This document shows positions 1 to 7,735 of a DNA stretch of 64,000 nt, one piece after another. A program made the translations under genes and the position numbers. The first letter of the stretch is position 1. Each line of letters begins with the position of its first letter. The notes beneath the pieces were generated by a model. The model saw only the letters and a list, made by a program, of their open reading frames with translations. It searched no databases and was not told where the DNA came from. The DNA is from Chloroflexota bacterium (lineage in GTDB: Bacteria; Chloroflexota; UBA11872), in contig JAJDUU010000018.1 in assembly GCA_022826485.1 (NCBI GenBank), positions 1 to 64,000 on the forward strand. Direction: 5' to 3'.

Positions 1-414
1 GCACCTGTCGGCCAGCGGGCCGATATCGGTAATCAGGGGCCTGGTGTGGAGCGCCACCGTCGGGCGCCCGGCCTCGGGCGCCACGTCCGCGTAGAGCGCG
101 AAGACGCCGGGCGACACGTTGTGCACGATGGTGAAGTCGACGTCAGCCGGATAGAGCGGCGCGTTGCGGCGCACCAGCTCGTCGGTGGCTTCTTCCAGCT
201 CGTCCAAGGTCATGCCGCAGTCGATGTCGCTGGCCGCCATGGACGCGTTCAGCCGCTCCAGGTGCTCGCGCAGCTTGAAGGGCCGGTGCCCGAACGAGCG
301 CGTGGTCTCGAACACCATGTCGCCCCACACCAGCGCCGAGTCGAACACCGACACGCGCGCCTCGGTCTCGGGCACGAATCGGCCGTTCATGTAGACGGTT
401 CGACCGTTGGTCAT
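1..414 (-). CDS. Class IV (branched-chain-type) aminotransferase, 3' end off the window
   Basis: This is the first 138 codons of a leftward gene that runs off the window edge. The protein opens with MTNGRTVYMNGRFVP, followed by VSVFDSALVWGDMVFETTRSF. That is the N-terminal domain of PLP-dependent fold-type IV aminotransferases (branched-chain amino acid, D-amino acid or aminodeoxychorismate-lyase group). The catalytic lysine would lie beyond the edge, so the substrate cannot be decided. The ATG at 414 has AAGGAG 8-9 bases upstream, which fixes the start. The family assignment is good; a specific ilvE call is not justified from the N-terminal third. Confidence 0.8.
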   Translation of the reverse strand, partial: MTNGRTVYMNGRFVPETEARVSVFDSALVWGDMVFETTRSFGHRPFKLREHLERLNASMAASDIDCGMTLDELEEATDELVRRNAPLYPADVDFTIVHNVSPGVFALYADVAPEAGRPTVALHTRPLITDIGPLADRC

Positions 415-499
415 GGCTATGGCTCCTTGGGCTGAGCGGCCGCGTGCGACGGTCCATTATGGACGGGCGGCGGCACGAGCGGACGTTGGGCGGCGCCCA

Positions 500-787
500 T
501 CATTCAGCCGACGCATGCAGCCGGAGACCAAGGGCCTGCATGACCTTGAGCACGGTGGCGAATTCCGGATTGCCGTTCGGCGAGAGCGCCTTGTAGAGGC
601 TTTCCCGACCCAGCCCGGAATCCGTGGCGACCTTTGTCATGCCCCGGGCCCTTGCGACGTCGCCCAGGGCGGCAGCGATGAGCGCCGGGTCGCCGTCCTC
701 GAAAGCCGCTTCGAGGTAGGCGACGATGTCTTCGTCGGTCTCCAGGTGATCCGCGGGGTCCCACGGACGCGTTGCTGTGGTTGCCAT
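500..787 (-). CDS. higA: HigA-like XRE antitoxin (addiction-module antidote family)
   Basis: The protein is 95 aa. An N-terminal helix (DEDIVAYLEAAFEDGDP) precedes a helix-turn-helix core, ARGMTKVATDSGLGRESLYK, then NPEFATVLKVMQALGLRL. This is the pattern of the chromosomal 'putative addiction module antidote' proteins that neutralise RelE/HigB-type toxins and repress their own operon. Its toxin should lie immediately upstream in the same operon, but only a stub remains there (800-904), so the gene is now an orphan antitoxin. The start ATG at 787 is preceded by AGAGG. A perfect palindrome at 908-923 is a candidate operator. Confidence 0.82.
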   Translation of the reverse strand: MATTATRPWDPADHLETDEDIVAYLEAAFEDGDPALIAAALGDVARARGMTKVATDSGLGRESLYKALSPNGNPEFATVLKVMQALGLRLHASAE

Positions 788-799
788 GCCTCTGTCCCC

Positions 800-904
800 C
801 TAAAGCCCTCGTGCCAAGCTGCGCGCCCGCGCCTGCCGATCGCGCAGCCTGCTGAACCATCGGGTGTACACATCAGTCTGACGAACCGCGATCAGCACTG
901 TCAC
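800..904 (-). pseudogene. higB: Truncated HigB/RelE-type toxin (N-terminal stub)
   Basis: A short reading frame directly upstream of the antitoxin reads from GTG (904 or 898) as VLIAVRQTDVYTRW, then FSRLRDRQARARSLARGL, then TAG. The pattern I.VR.TD.(F/Y)..W...LRD..ARAR matches the N-terminus of the HigB toxin that partners this antitoxin family (about 95-110 aa). Everything after residue 32 is missing, and the antitoxin starts 12 nt later. The simplest reading is an internal deletion of about 65-75 codons. An intact micropeptide of unknown function cannot be excluded. Confidence 0.72.
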
Positions 905-907
905 AGT

Positions 908-923
908 GTATCCCAAGGGATAC
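908..923. promoter_or_regulatory. 16-bp palindrome, candidate operator of the 500-904 TA locus
   Basis: GTATCCC-AA-GGGATAC is a perfect inverted repeat with 7-bp arms. It lies just upstream of the toxin stub start, where HigA-type antitoxins normally bind to autorepress. The role is inferred from position and symmetry. Confidence 0.5.
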
Positions 924-1046
924 GCGGCGGCAACGCCTGGAACACCGAACCCCGCCCGGAGTTCGGGTCCGACCTAGCACTATGCGCATCCCGCGTGGCG
1001 TGGGCTGAGCCATTCACCCCGGGCACGGGCGAACTCTTGCGTCGGG

Positions 1047-1349
1047 TTAGGCCCCGGAATCCACCAGCTCGATCGCGAGTCGCTTGTCGAGGGCGGCCGC
1101 GGCCTTGTGCAGCGTCCGCAGCGTCACGGAGACGTTGTCGGGATCGAGCAGGCGGTCCAGGGAAGCCCGGCTGGTGTTCATGCGCCGCGCCATCTGGGCC
1201 TTCCCGAGGCGTTCCGAAGCCATCGCCTGGTCGATCTGCCAGGCGATGACGCGCTTGACCGCCACGGCCTCAGCTTCAGCAAGCGTGGAGTCGGCATCGA
1301 GCAGGTCATCGAGAGTGGACCCAAGGTGTGGGTTGGATGTGTTCGTCAC
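1047..1349 (-). CDS. higA: XRE-family antitoxin (HigA-like)
   Basis: This 100-aa helix-turn-helix protein has the core GKAQMARRMNTSRASLDRLL, then DPDNVSVTLRTLHKAAAALDKRLAIEL. That is the usual layout of antitoxins paired with Gp49-like RelE toxins. Its ATG at 1349 overlaps the stop of the toxin gene (1346-1693) by 4 nt, so the pair is translationally coupled in toxin-antitoxin order. The antitoxin is expected to bind the toxin and repress the operon. It differs in sequence from the antitoxins at 500-787 and 12911-13201, so this is a separate system and not a recent duplicate. Confidence 0.83.
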   Translation of the reverse strand: MTNTSNPHLGSTLDDLLDADSTLAEAEAVAVKRVIAWQIDQAMASERLGKAQMARRMNTSRASLDRLLDPDNVSVTLRTLHKAAAALDKRLAIELVDSGA

Positions 1350-1693
1350 GATGCGTCCTCCCAGGCACGCTTACGGGTTCGTGCCAGGTCGAGATCGGCC
1401 CTCGGCGTCCGCTGCGTCTTCTTGATGAATCCGTGCAACAGGATCATCCTTCCGTCCCCGATGCAGAACAGGACCCGAGCAATGCGGTTGCCGAGGGTCG
1501 TGCGCACCTCAAAGAGGCCCTGTCCCAGCGGCCGGCAGGTCGGCATTCCGATCGGCCAGCCGAACTCCACCGTCTTGAGGTCCGTTCCAATCCTGAACCG
1601 ATCTTGCTTGTCAAGGGATCTCAGCCAGTCCCGAACTGGTTCCGCCCCGGTTCGCGAACGGAAGAAGACCGCCGGAACACGCTTCAGCTCCAC
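1346..1693 (-). CDS. higB: RelE/HigB-like toxin (phage-derived Gp49 family)
   Basis: The 115-aa protein contains PVRDWLRSLDKQDRFRIG, the GMPTCRPLGQGLFEVR block, then RIARVLFCIGDGRMILLHGF and the terminal IKKTQRTP. These are hallmarks of the Gp49-like RelE superfamily, ribosome-dependent mRNA interferases. The GTG at 1693 gives the usual length, but no clear ribosome-binding site precedes it and the frame stays open upstream, so the exact start is uncertain. It is followed by a coupled antitoxin and appears intact, unlike its neighbour at 800-904. Confidence 0.83.
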   Translation of the reverse strand: MELKRVPAVFFRSRTGAEPVRDWLRSLDKQDRFRIGTDLKTVEFGWPIGMPTCRPLGQGLFEVRTTLGNRIARVLFCIGDGRMILLHGFIKKTQRTPRADLDLARTRKRAWEDAS

Positions 1694-1839
1694 GCGTGCA
1701 GCCAAGCGTACCGAAATTGATACATATCGACAATACGAGACATGAGACGCCACGCAGCATCCCGTGCAGCCCACATAGGGACTCGCGCGATCCTCCGCGC
1801 GGCGACATAGGATTGACCCGCAGTTTCCCGGAGCCTGCC

Positions 1840-3018
1840 ATGCGTCGTCGAATCTCTGTGTGGGCCTATCCCTGGGACTTGGCCGACGAGGGCGTGGCGG
1901 CGGCCCTGGACTGGCTGCGGGATGCGGGATTCGACGCGATCGAGCTGTGCCCCAACTACCACGCCATCTCCACGTTCGCGCCACGCAATCTGGGGCGGTC
2001 GATTCACTACTCGGAGCAGGGCGCGGTGTACTTTCCGACCCGCGCGGCCCGGTACGGGCGCATCCGACCCCGTCTCTTCGACGAGCCGGAGGTGCTGCGC
2101 GCCTACGCGCAGGCCGCCGAGCACGCCCCGGCGCGCGGCGTCCAGCTCAATGCCTGGGTGATCGGCATGTTCCAGCCGTGGATCGCGCGCGCCTATCCGG
2201 ACACGGCGGTGGAAAACGCCCTTGGCGCGCGCAGCTATGCCACCACCTGCCCCGCGAGCCCCGACGTGCAGGAGTATCTGGCCGCGCTGGTGGCCGATCT
2301 CTGCGAGCAGTATCCGGTGCACAGCGCGCTGTTGGAACGGCCGGGGCACGCGGACTTCGCCTACGGCTGGGTGCGCGAGCGCATCCTGATCGACCTCGAT
2401 CCATGGACCCGGTTCCTGGCCGGGATGTGCTTTTGCGAGAACTGCCAGACCGCGGCGCGGACCCACGGCGTGGACGCCGTGGAGGTGCGGGAGAGCGTGG
2501 CGCGGGAGCTGCGCGATCGCCTAGCCTGCAAACCAGCATCCAACGACCTCGATGCCACGGTCGCGGCGCGCTGCGACGCGGACGAGGAGTTTCGCGGCTA
2601 CCTGGAGGCCCGCGAGCAAACGGCGACGCGCCTAGTGGAAGGCGTGCAGCGCGCCCTGCGTGGGACCGGCACGAAGCTGAGCGTCACCGACGCCTCCGCC
2701 GGCTGGAGCCCCCGCGGCCTGCGCCTGGCCGATCTGCTGGAGCGAATCGACGGCCTGATGCTGCCGGATGCCACGGACGAAGCCGACGAAACCACACGCC
2801 AGGTCGCACTGGCGCGATCTGCCCGTCGCGACATCGAGTTGCTGATCAGCCAGTGGGGAAGCGATTCGCTCGATCCCGGCAGCCCCGCATTCGCCGCGCG
2901 CCTCGAACGCATCGCGCGCTTGAACGTGAACCGCGTGGCGGTCTACAACTTCGGCCTGCTGCGGCCGGAGACGCTGCGACGGATTGGGCGGCTGGTGCGG
3001 GAGGCCGTGGCGTCCTAG
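1840..3018 (+). CDS. Uncharacterised TIM-barrel/glycoside-hydrolase-like protein
   Basis: This 392-aa cytosolic protein has no signal peptide. It begins MRRRISVWAYPWDLADEG, then DWLRDAGFDAIELCPNYHAIS, which resembles the first strand and helix of a (beta/alpha)8 barrel of the sugar-hydrolase or isomerase type. The block FLAGMCFCENCQTAAR has three cysteines (C.C..C), a cluster seen in putative glycosyl-hydrolase-like proteins that could bind metal. GGAG lies 7-8 bases before the ATG. I do not recognise a named family, and no catalytic residues can be assigned with confidence. It stands alone between a TA locus and an R-M system. Confidence 0.6.
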   Translation: MRRRISVWAYPWDLADEGVAAALDWLRDAGFDAIELCPNYHAISTFAPRNLGRSIHYSEQGAVYFPTRAARYGRIRPRLFDEPEVLRAYAQAAEHAPARGVQLNAWVIGMFQPWIARAYPDTAVENALGARSYATTCPASPDVQEYLAALVADLCEQYPVHSALLERPGHADFAYGWVRERILIDLDPWTRFLAGMCFCENCQTAARTHGVDAVEVRESVARELRDRLACKPASNDLDATVAARCDADEEFRGYLEAREQTATRLVEGVQRALRGTGTKLSVTDASAGWSPRGLRLADLLERIDGLMLPDATDEADETTRQVALARSARRDIELLISQWGSDSLDPGSPAFAARLERIARLNVNRVAVYNFGLLRPETLRRIGRLVREAVAS

Positions 3019-3099
3019 ACGCAACGGCCCTTCGATTGGCCGTATGGGTCATGCAGGCTACTGGAACCTACCCCGCAGCCGCGCTCCGTGTGCCGCGCA

Positions 3100-3105
3100 T
3101 ATAAT
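3100..3105 (+). promoter_or_regulatory. TATAAT -10 element upstream of the R-M genes
   Basis: A consensus TATAAT sits about 50 bases before the methyltransferase start. No good -35 hexamer is visible 17 bp upstream, so this is a tentative promoter call. Confidence 0.4.
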
Positions 3106-3153
3106 CCACTACCGAACGTTTGCCACACGCTTTGAGGTTCGTACTTCACCCAC

Positions 3154-4638
3154 GTGACCCAACTTTCGCCAGCGACCTACCCCTCGCAAAAGGCCCGCGG
3201 CGCGTATTACACGCCGGAACGGATCGCCTCGCAACTGGTTCGCTGGGCCGTGCGAAGCAGCACCGACCGCCTCATCGACCCGTCATGCGGCGATGGTCGC
3301 TTCGTCGCCGCCCATCGCAATAGTTGGGGTGTGGAACAGGACGCCATAGCCGCTGCCAAGGCTAAGCGACGTGCGCCGTGGACGACGATTCATCAGGGCG
3401 ACTTCTTTACCTGGGCCGAACAAACCCGGGAGCGTTTCGACTGTGCGGCCGGCAATCCGCCGTTCATTCGCTATCAGAGCTTCAAAGGCCAGGTGCGGAA
3501 GCGGGCCCTGGAGTACTGCGCCAATCTCGGCGTCAAGTTCTCAGGACTCACCGCTTCATGGGCGCCGTTTCTCGTCGCAACCACAGGCCTCTTGCGCACA
3601 GGCGGTCGGATGGCGTTCATCGTGCCTGCGGCCATCGGCCACGCGCCTTACTCCGCTCCGCTCCTCGATTACTTGGTCGAACACTTCGACACCTTAAGGA
3701 TCGTCGCGATTCGTGAAAAGCTCTTCCCGCGTCTCTCCGAGGATTGCTGGTTGTTATTCGCTGAAGGGTTCGGCGGCTCAACGGATGAGATCCGCTTCAC
3801 ACCCGTGGAGCAACTTGGCAACTCCGACGTTCCACCGCTCAATTCAATTGGGATTCCGGTTTGTGAATGGCGGGACGTGTGGAAGCGACGCCTGCGTCCC
3901 TACCTCCTGAGCGATAGCGCCCGATCACTCTATCGCGCCGTCGCAAAGCACCAGGATTCGGTGCATTTTGGTGCTGTAGCCTCCATCGGCCTCGGCTACG
4001 TAAGTGGCGCAAACGACTTTTTTCATCTCAGGCCGTCCGAGGCGACTGATTTGGGTATTCCAAACGGCCTCCTTCACCCGACCGTGCGCAACAGCCGCGT
4101 GCTGCCGAGTAACGAATTGACGTCACAGACAGTCGATGCATGGCGGCGCTCCGACGAGCCGATGATGCTGCTCCGCCTTCCCAAGAATGGGCACCTACCA
4201 ACCAGCGTGTCGAAGTACCTCAGCACGTATGCAGGTCAGCAGGCCCGCGAAGCGTACAAGTGCCGCATGCGCAATCCTTGGTACTCCGTGCCGGACGTAC
4301 GTGTGCCTGACTTTTTTCTGACGTACATGGCAGGGCGTTCGCCAAGCCTGGTAAGGAACTTGGCGTCGGCGACCTGTACAAACGCATTGCACGTCGTGCG
4401 TGTCCGCGACCGGCATCGCGCCAGCAGCCTTTTGGTCGCGTGGCAATCGCGCTTCGTTCAGCTTAGCTGTGAGCTAGAGGGCCATGCACTGGGCGGTGGA
4501 CTACTGAAACTCGAACTACGCGAAGCGGCCCAACTCGTGCTCCCATCGCCGCACGTCGTCAGTTGCCTACCTGATTCAGAGATCGAAAGCGCGATATCAA
4601 CCATGCGAAATTGGAGACATTATGCCTCGACGCAATAG
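3154..4638 (+). CDS. Type II N6-adenine DNA methyltransferase (gamma class)
   Basis: This 494-aa protein modifies adenine in a specific DNA site to protect it from the partner nuclease. The SAM-binding motif I reads LIDPSCGDGRFVAAH (about residues 41-55), and catalytic motif IV is GNPPFIRY (about 100-107). This is the gamma order (SAM motif, NPPF, then a C-terminal target-recognition domain) seen in M.TaqI and Eco57I-like enzymes. An N-terminal GAYYTPERIA block is typical of this group. The start is GTG at 3154 with only a weak GAGG upstream. The gene end overlaps the endonuclease start by 17 nt. Base composition drifts towards AT in the 3' half. The recognition sequence is unknown. Confidence 0.88.
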   Translation: MTQLSPATYPSQKARGAYYTPERIASQLVRWAVRSSTDRLIDPSCGDGRFVAAHRNSWGVEQDAIAAAKAKRRAPWTTIHQGDFFTWAEQTRERFDCAAGNPPFIRYQSFKGQVRKRALEYCANLGVKFSGLTASWAPFLVATTGLLRTGGRMAFIVPAAIGHAPYSAPLLDYLVEHFDTLRIVAIREKLFPRLSEDCWLLFAEGFGGSTDEIRFTPVEQLGNSDVPPLNSIGIPVCEWRDVWKRRLRPYLLSDSARSLYRAVAKHQDSVHFGAVASIGLGYVSGANDFFHLRPSEATDLGIPNGLLHPTVRNSRVLPSNELTSQTVDAWRRSDEPMMLLRLPKNGHLPTSVSKYLSTYAGQQAREAYKCRMRNPWYSVPDVRVPDFFLTYMAGRSPSLVRNLASATCTNALHVVRVRDRHRASSLLVAWQSRFVQLSCELEGHALGGGLLKLELREAAQLVLPSPHVVSCLPDSEIESAISTMRNWRHYASTQ

Positions 4639-5488
4639 GCCGCATCTAGAAGCAAGCTGGTCAAACAAGCTACATGCATTCAGGCATTTCGCAGAGTTTG
4701 AAGGACGCACACAAACTCAGAAGCACATTCGGCCACTTCACAAATATGTAACTTCCCGACTTGTCATCGAGGGTGGATTCCATCCCGATGATCTTGTGCC
4801 GCGACCTCCGTTCACGGTCAGGCGCAGTGGCACCGAAAGCCTACTAGGCTACGAACCAGAGAGAGCGACCGACAACGAAGCGACTGTTCTCGGGGGTTTG
4901 AAGACTAAGAGTGTCGACATCGTTGCCACAAAAGAAGGAATCGGACCCGTTCTAGCAGTTTCCTGCAAGGGCATGACCGGTGCAGTCCGCAATCTAACCA
5001 ATAGGCTCGAAGAGACCATCGGAGAATGCACCAACATTCACATCAGCTATCCAACACTTGTATTTGGGTATTTATTCGTCATTCGTGCAAATCAAGAATC
5101 TGAGGGGATAAAGCCTAACGATGTTGCAATCAGCGCCTGCGGCGAACCAGTCGAGGCAATCGTTCGCTTTCACGCCGCGTTGAGCGCAATGACAGGCAGG
5201 CTTGGAATTCGCAATGACGTGAGCCGCTACGAGGCAGTGTCGATGGCACTGATTGACATGCAGCCCGACAGTATCGGGCAGCTGATGACGAGCTTTCCAG
5301 CTAGTGGCGAACCAGCCAATTTCGAGAGTTTCTTCCCAACCATGTACCGACGCTACGATGAGCGATATGTCGTAAGCGCGCCTACATTGGCACAGACAAC
5401 CCGACGCCTGACGTGGTCGCCCAATTCGCCGGCTTTCGAGTCCGAAGAATTCTCGACGCTTGATTACAGCGTGAGAGTTGGGGCTTGA
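4622..5488 (+). CDS. Type II restriction endonuclease, PD-(D/E)XK-like
   Basis: This 288-aa protein overlaps the methyltransferase, which argues for a restriction-modification pair. The segment KTKSVDIVATKEGIGPVLAV followed by SCKG looks like a PD-(D/E)XK nuclease core in which the Asp of VDI and the Lys of SCKG are active-site residues and the usual Glu is Ser. The rest shows no family I can name. The gene is visibly more AT-rich than the surrounding chromosome and uses many A/T-ending codons, consistent with recent horizontal acquisition. Function is inferred mainly from context plus this motif. Confidence 0.72.
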   Translation: MPRRNRPHLEASWSNKLHAFRHFAEFEGRTQTQKHIRPLHKYVTSRLVIEGGFHPDDLVPRPPFTVRRSGTESLLGYEPERATDNEATVLGGLKTKSVDIVATKEGIGPVLAVSCKGMTGAVRNLTNRLEETIGECTNIHISYPTLVFGYLFVIRANQESEGIKPNDVAISACGEPVEAIVRFHAALSAMTGRLGIRNDVSRYEAVSMALIDMQPDSIGQLMTSFPASGEPANFESFFPTMYRRYDERYVVSAPTLAQTTRRLTWSPNSPAFESEEFSTLDYSVRVGA

Positions 5489-5553
5489 ATGAGTGCACTC
5501 GTCTAGGTCGCAGACAAGCTATCGAGCCTCAACACCAGCAAGTCGGCCCCCGC

Positions 5554-6696
5554 CTAGATAAACGCCAGCATGCCGTCCGGCTTGGTGGGGCGGCCTCGGC
5601 GCCAATCTCGGTAGGGATACTTCTCGAACACATCTTCGTTGAGCTCGACGCCCAGGCCCGGCGCGTCGGGCAGGACGATGTAGCCGTCCTCGAGCTTGAG
5701 CGGTTCGTGCAGGATCTCGGCGCGCAGGCCCACGTCGTCGGCGTGGTATTCGAGCACGAGAAAGTTGGGCGCCGTGGCGGCGAAGTGCACGTTGGTCGTG
5801 CTCGCGAGGGGTCCCAGCGGGTTGTGCGGCGCCACGCTGACGTAGTGCGCCTCGGCCATGGCGGCGATCTTCTTCATCTCCGTGAGGCCACCGGTGGCGG
5901 CCACGTCGGGCTGGATGATGTCGGCGGCGCCCGTCGCCAGCAGGTCACGGAACTGGAATTTGGTGAACACAGCCTCGCCGGTGGCGATGGGAATGGGGCT
6001 CTTGGCGGTGAGCTTGGCCAGAGCCTCGAAGTTCTCGGGCCGCACCGGCTCCTCGAAGAACATCGGGCGATGGGGCTTCAGCCGCTCGGCCATTTCCAGC
6101 GCACGCACCGGCTCGAAAATCTTGGCGTGGGGATCGACGCCGATATCGATGTCGGGGCCGACGGCGTCGCGCACGGCCGCCAGGCGCTCTTCCGCGCTAT
6201 CGACCTGCCGGCTCCACGGCCAGGTATCGGCGGCCGCGGCGAACGGGCCGATCTTGAGCGCGGTGAAGCCATAGCGCTCGACCAGACGGCGTGCATCGTC
6301 GGCAAGCGCGGCGGGCGTCTCGCCCTCGGGCGACTGGTAGACGCGAATGCGGTCGCGCACCTTGCCGCCGAGCAACTCGTACACGGGCACGCCGAGCGCC
6401 CGGCCCTTGATGTCCCAGAGCGCCTGGTCGATGCCGCTGATGGCCGACGTGATGATGGAGCCGGTCGGAAAGCGGCTGCCGGCGTACAACTCGTGCCAGA
6501 CGCGTTCGATGTCGAAGGGGTCCCAGCCTTCGATCCAGGATTGAAAGTAAGCCACCGTCTCGGCGATCGCGCGATCGGGTCCGATGGGAAAGGCCTCGCC
6601 GATGCCGGTGATGCCGGCGTCGGTGCTCACGCGCACGATGAGCCAGTTGCGGCTGCCGGTCCAGATGTAATCGCATTGCAGCTTGGTGATCTTCAT
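5554..6696 (-). CDS. Mandelate racemase/enolase-superfamily sugar-acid dehydratase (DgoD-like)
   Basis: This 380-aa enzyme belongs to the enolase superfamily, which abstracts the proton alpha to a carboxylate and usually dehydrates aldonic acids. Visible elements are the N-terminal capping domain, the ALKIGPF strand with the catalytic Lys region, metal ligands in IGVDPHAKI (Asp), MFFEEPV (Glu) and IATGEAVF (Glu), and the C-terminal VAPHNPLGP with the His typical of D-galactonate dehydratase-like members. It probably forms a small leftward unit with the permease gene at 6769-7668, 72 nt upstream. The exact sugar acid cannot be read from sequence. Confidence 0.87.
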   Translation of the reverse strand: MKITKLQCDYIWTGSRNWLIVRVSTDAGITGIGEAFPIGPDRAIAETVAYFQSWIEGWDPFDIERVWHELYAGSRFPTGSIITSAISGIDQALWDIKGRALGVPVYELLGGKVRDRIRVYQSPEGETPAALADDARRLVERYGFTALKIGPFAAAADTWPWSRQVDSAEERLAAVRDAVGPDIDIGVDPHAKIFEPVRALEMAERLKPHRPMFFEEPVRPENFEALAKLTAKSPIPIATGEAVFTKFQFRDLLATGAADIIQPDVAATGGLTEMKKIAAMAEAHYVSVAPHNPLGPLASTTNVHFAATAPNFLVLEYHADDVGLRAEILHEPLKLEDGYIVLPDAPGLGVELNEDVFEKYPYRDWRRGRPTKPDGMLAFI

Positions 6697-6768
6697 GCGC
6701 TGCTTCCGGGTATGCGGACGAGCGTAGGCTAGCCGCCCAACGCGCCCGGCGGCCAGACCGGGCCGGAT

Positions 6769-7668
6769 TCAGACGCTGACGAGCACCAACCCCGCTGCCG
6801 CCAGACCCGCTCCCGCCAGCGTCCCGCGGCTGTGGCGCTCGTGCCAGAGCAGGTAGCCCGCGGCGATGGTGAGCAGCGCGGAGCCGGCGCTCTGGGCGGG
6901 AAACACGATCGTGCCGGGCACGTCGCGCAGCGCCAGCAGAATCAGGACCAACTGGCCCATGTTGACGACGCCGGTCACGACTCCGAGGGCCAGCGGCTCG
7001 CGGAAGAAGCGGCGGCCAAAGCCGAATGACGCGGGCTCGTCGACGGCAACGCGGGGCGCCGGTTGGATGCGTCGCCGCATGACGTAGGTCGCCAGCGCGA
7101 TGGCGGTGGCCGCGGCGAAGGTCGCGGTGGCGTACAGCGGCAGATTCTCGATGGGGGCGACCTCGACGAAGGCCTTGGCGGCGATGAGGCCGGCGCCCGT
7201 GACCGAGAGCGTGCCGATGACCACCGGCCAGTACCACCACACGCGCAGCCGGGCATCCTCGCTGCGGCCGCTGCGCGTGAGCAGTGGCAGCGCGCCGAGC
7301 AGCAGCGCGATGCCGATCAGCGTGGGCGGGTCGGGCCGTTCGCCGAACCACACGATCGAGGCCACGGTGGGCACGATGACGGACATGCGCAACAGCACGA
7401 AGGTGATGCCGACGCCCGTGCGCACGAGCAGCAGATAGATGGCCACGACGGCCAGCGAGAAGCGCGCGCCCTGCACGATCCCCAGCAGCACGGTCGGGGC
7501 GTCCACGGTCGCGGTTCCGGCGACGACCAACCACACGACGCCGATGACCAATCCGGTGGCGTAGTTCGTCCCCGTCATGAGGAAGAAGTCGTAGCCGCGG
7601 GTCTGCGCCCGGCGCAGGGCGAGCGCAAAGCCCACCACGAATAGAATGTGCGCGACGAGATAGCCCAT
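6769..7668 (-). CDS. EamA/DMT-superfamily permease
   Basis: This 299-aa polytopic membrane protein has about ten hydrophobic segments in two repeated halves, the architecture of drug/metabolite transporter (EamA) carriers. The second half ends with FPAQSAGSALLTIAAGYLLW and HERHSRGTLAGAGLAAAGLV, the usual EamA closing pattern. The ATG at 7668 starts directly at the first membrane segment. It is divergent from the gene at 7736, leaving a 67-bp shared promoter region. Substrate unknown; the neighbouring sugar-acid dehydratase suggests a possible metabolite link but no more. Confidence 0.8.
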   Translation of the reverse strand: MGYLVAHILFVVGFALALRRAQTRGYDFFLMTGTNYATGLVIGVVWLVVAGTATVDAPTVLLGIVQGARFSLAVVAIYLLLVRTGVGITFVLLRMSVIVPTVASIVWFGERPDPPTLIGIALLLGALPLLTRSGRSEDARLRVWWYWPVVIGTLSVTGAGLIAAKAFVEVAPIENLPLYATATFAAATAIALATYVMRRRIQPAPRVAVDEPASFGFGRRFFREPLALGVVTGVVNMGQLVLILLALRDVPGTIVFPAQSAGSALLTIAAGYLLWHERHSRGTLAGAGLAAAGLVLVSV

Positions 7669-7735
7669 GGCGTTCGCGGCATGGTCGGCTGCGGCACCGT
7701 GGGTGGCAAACCCCACGCGAGACGGACGGAGCGAC

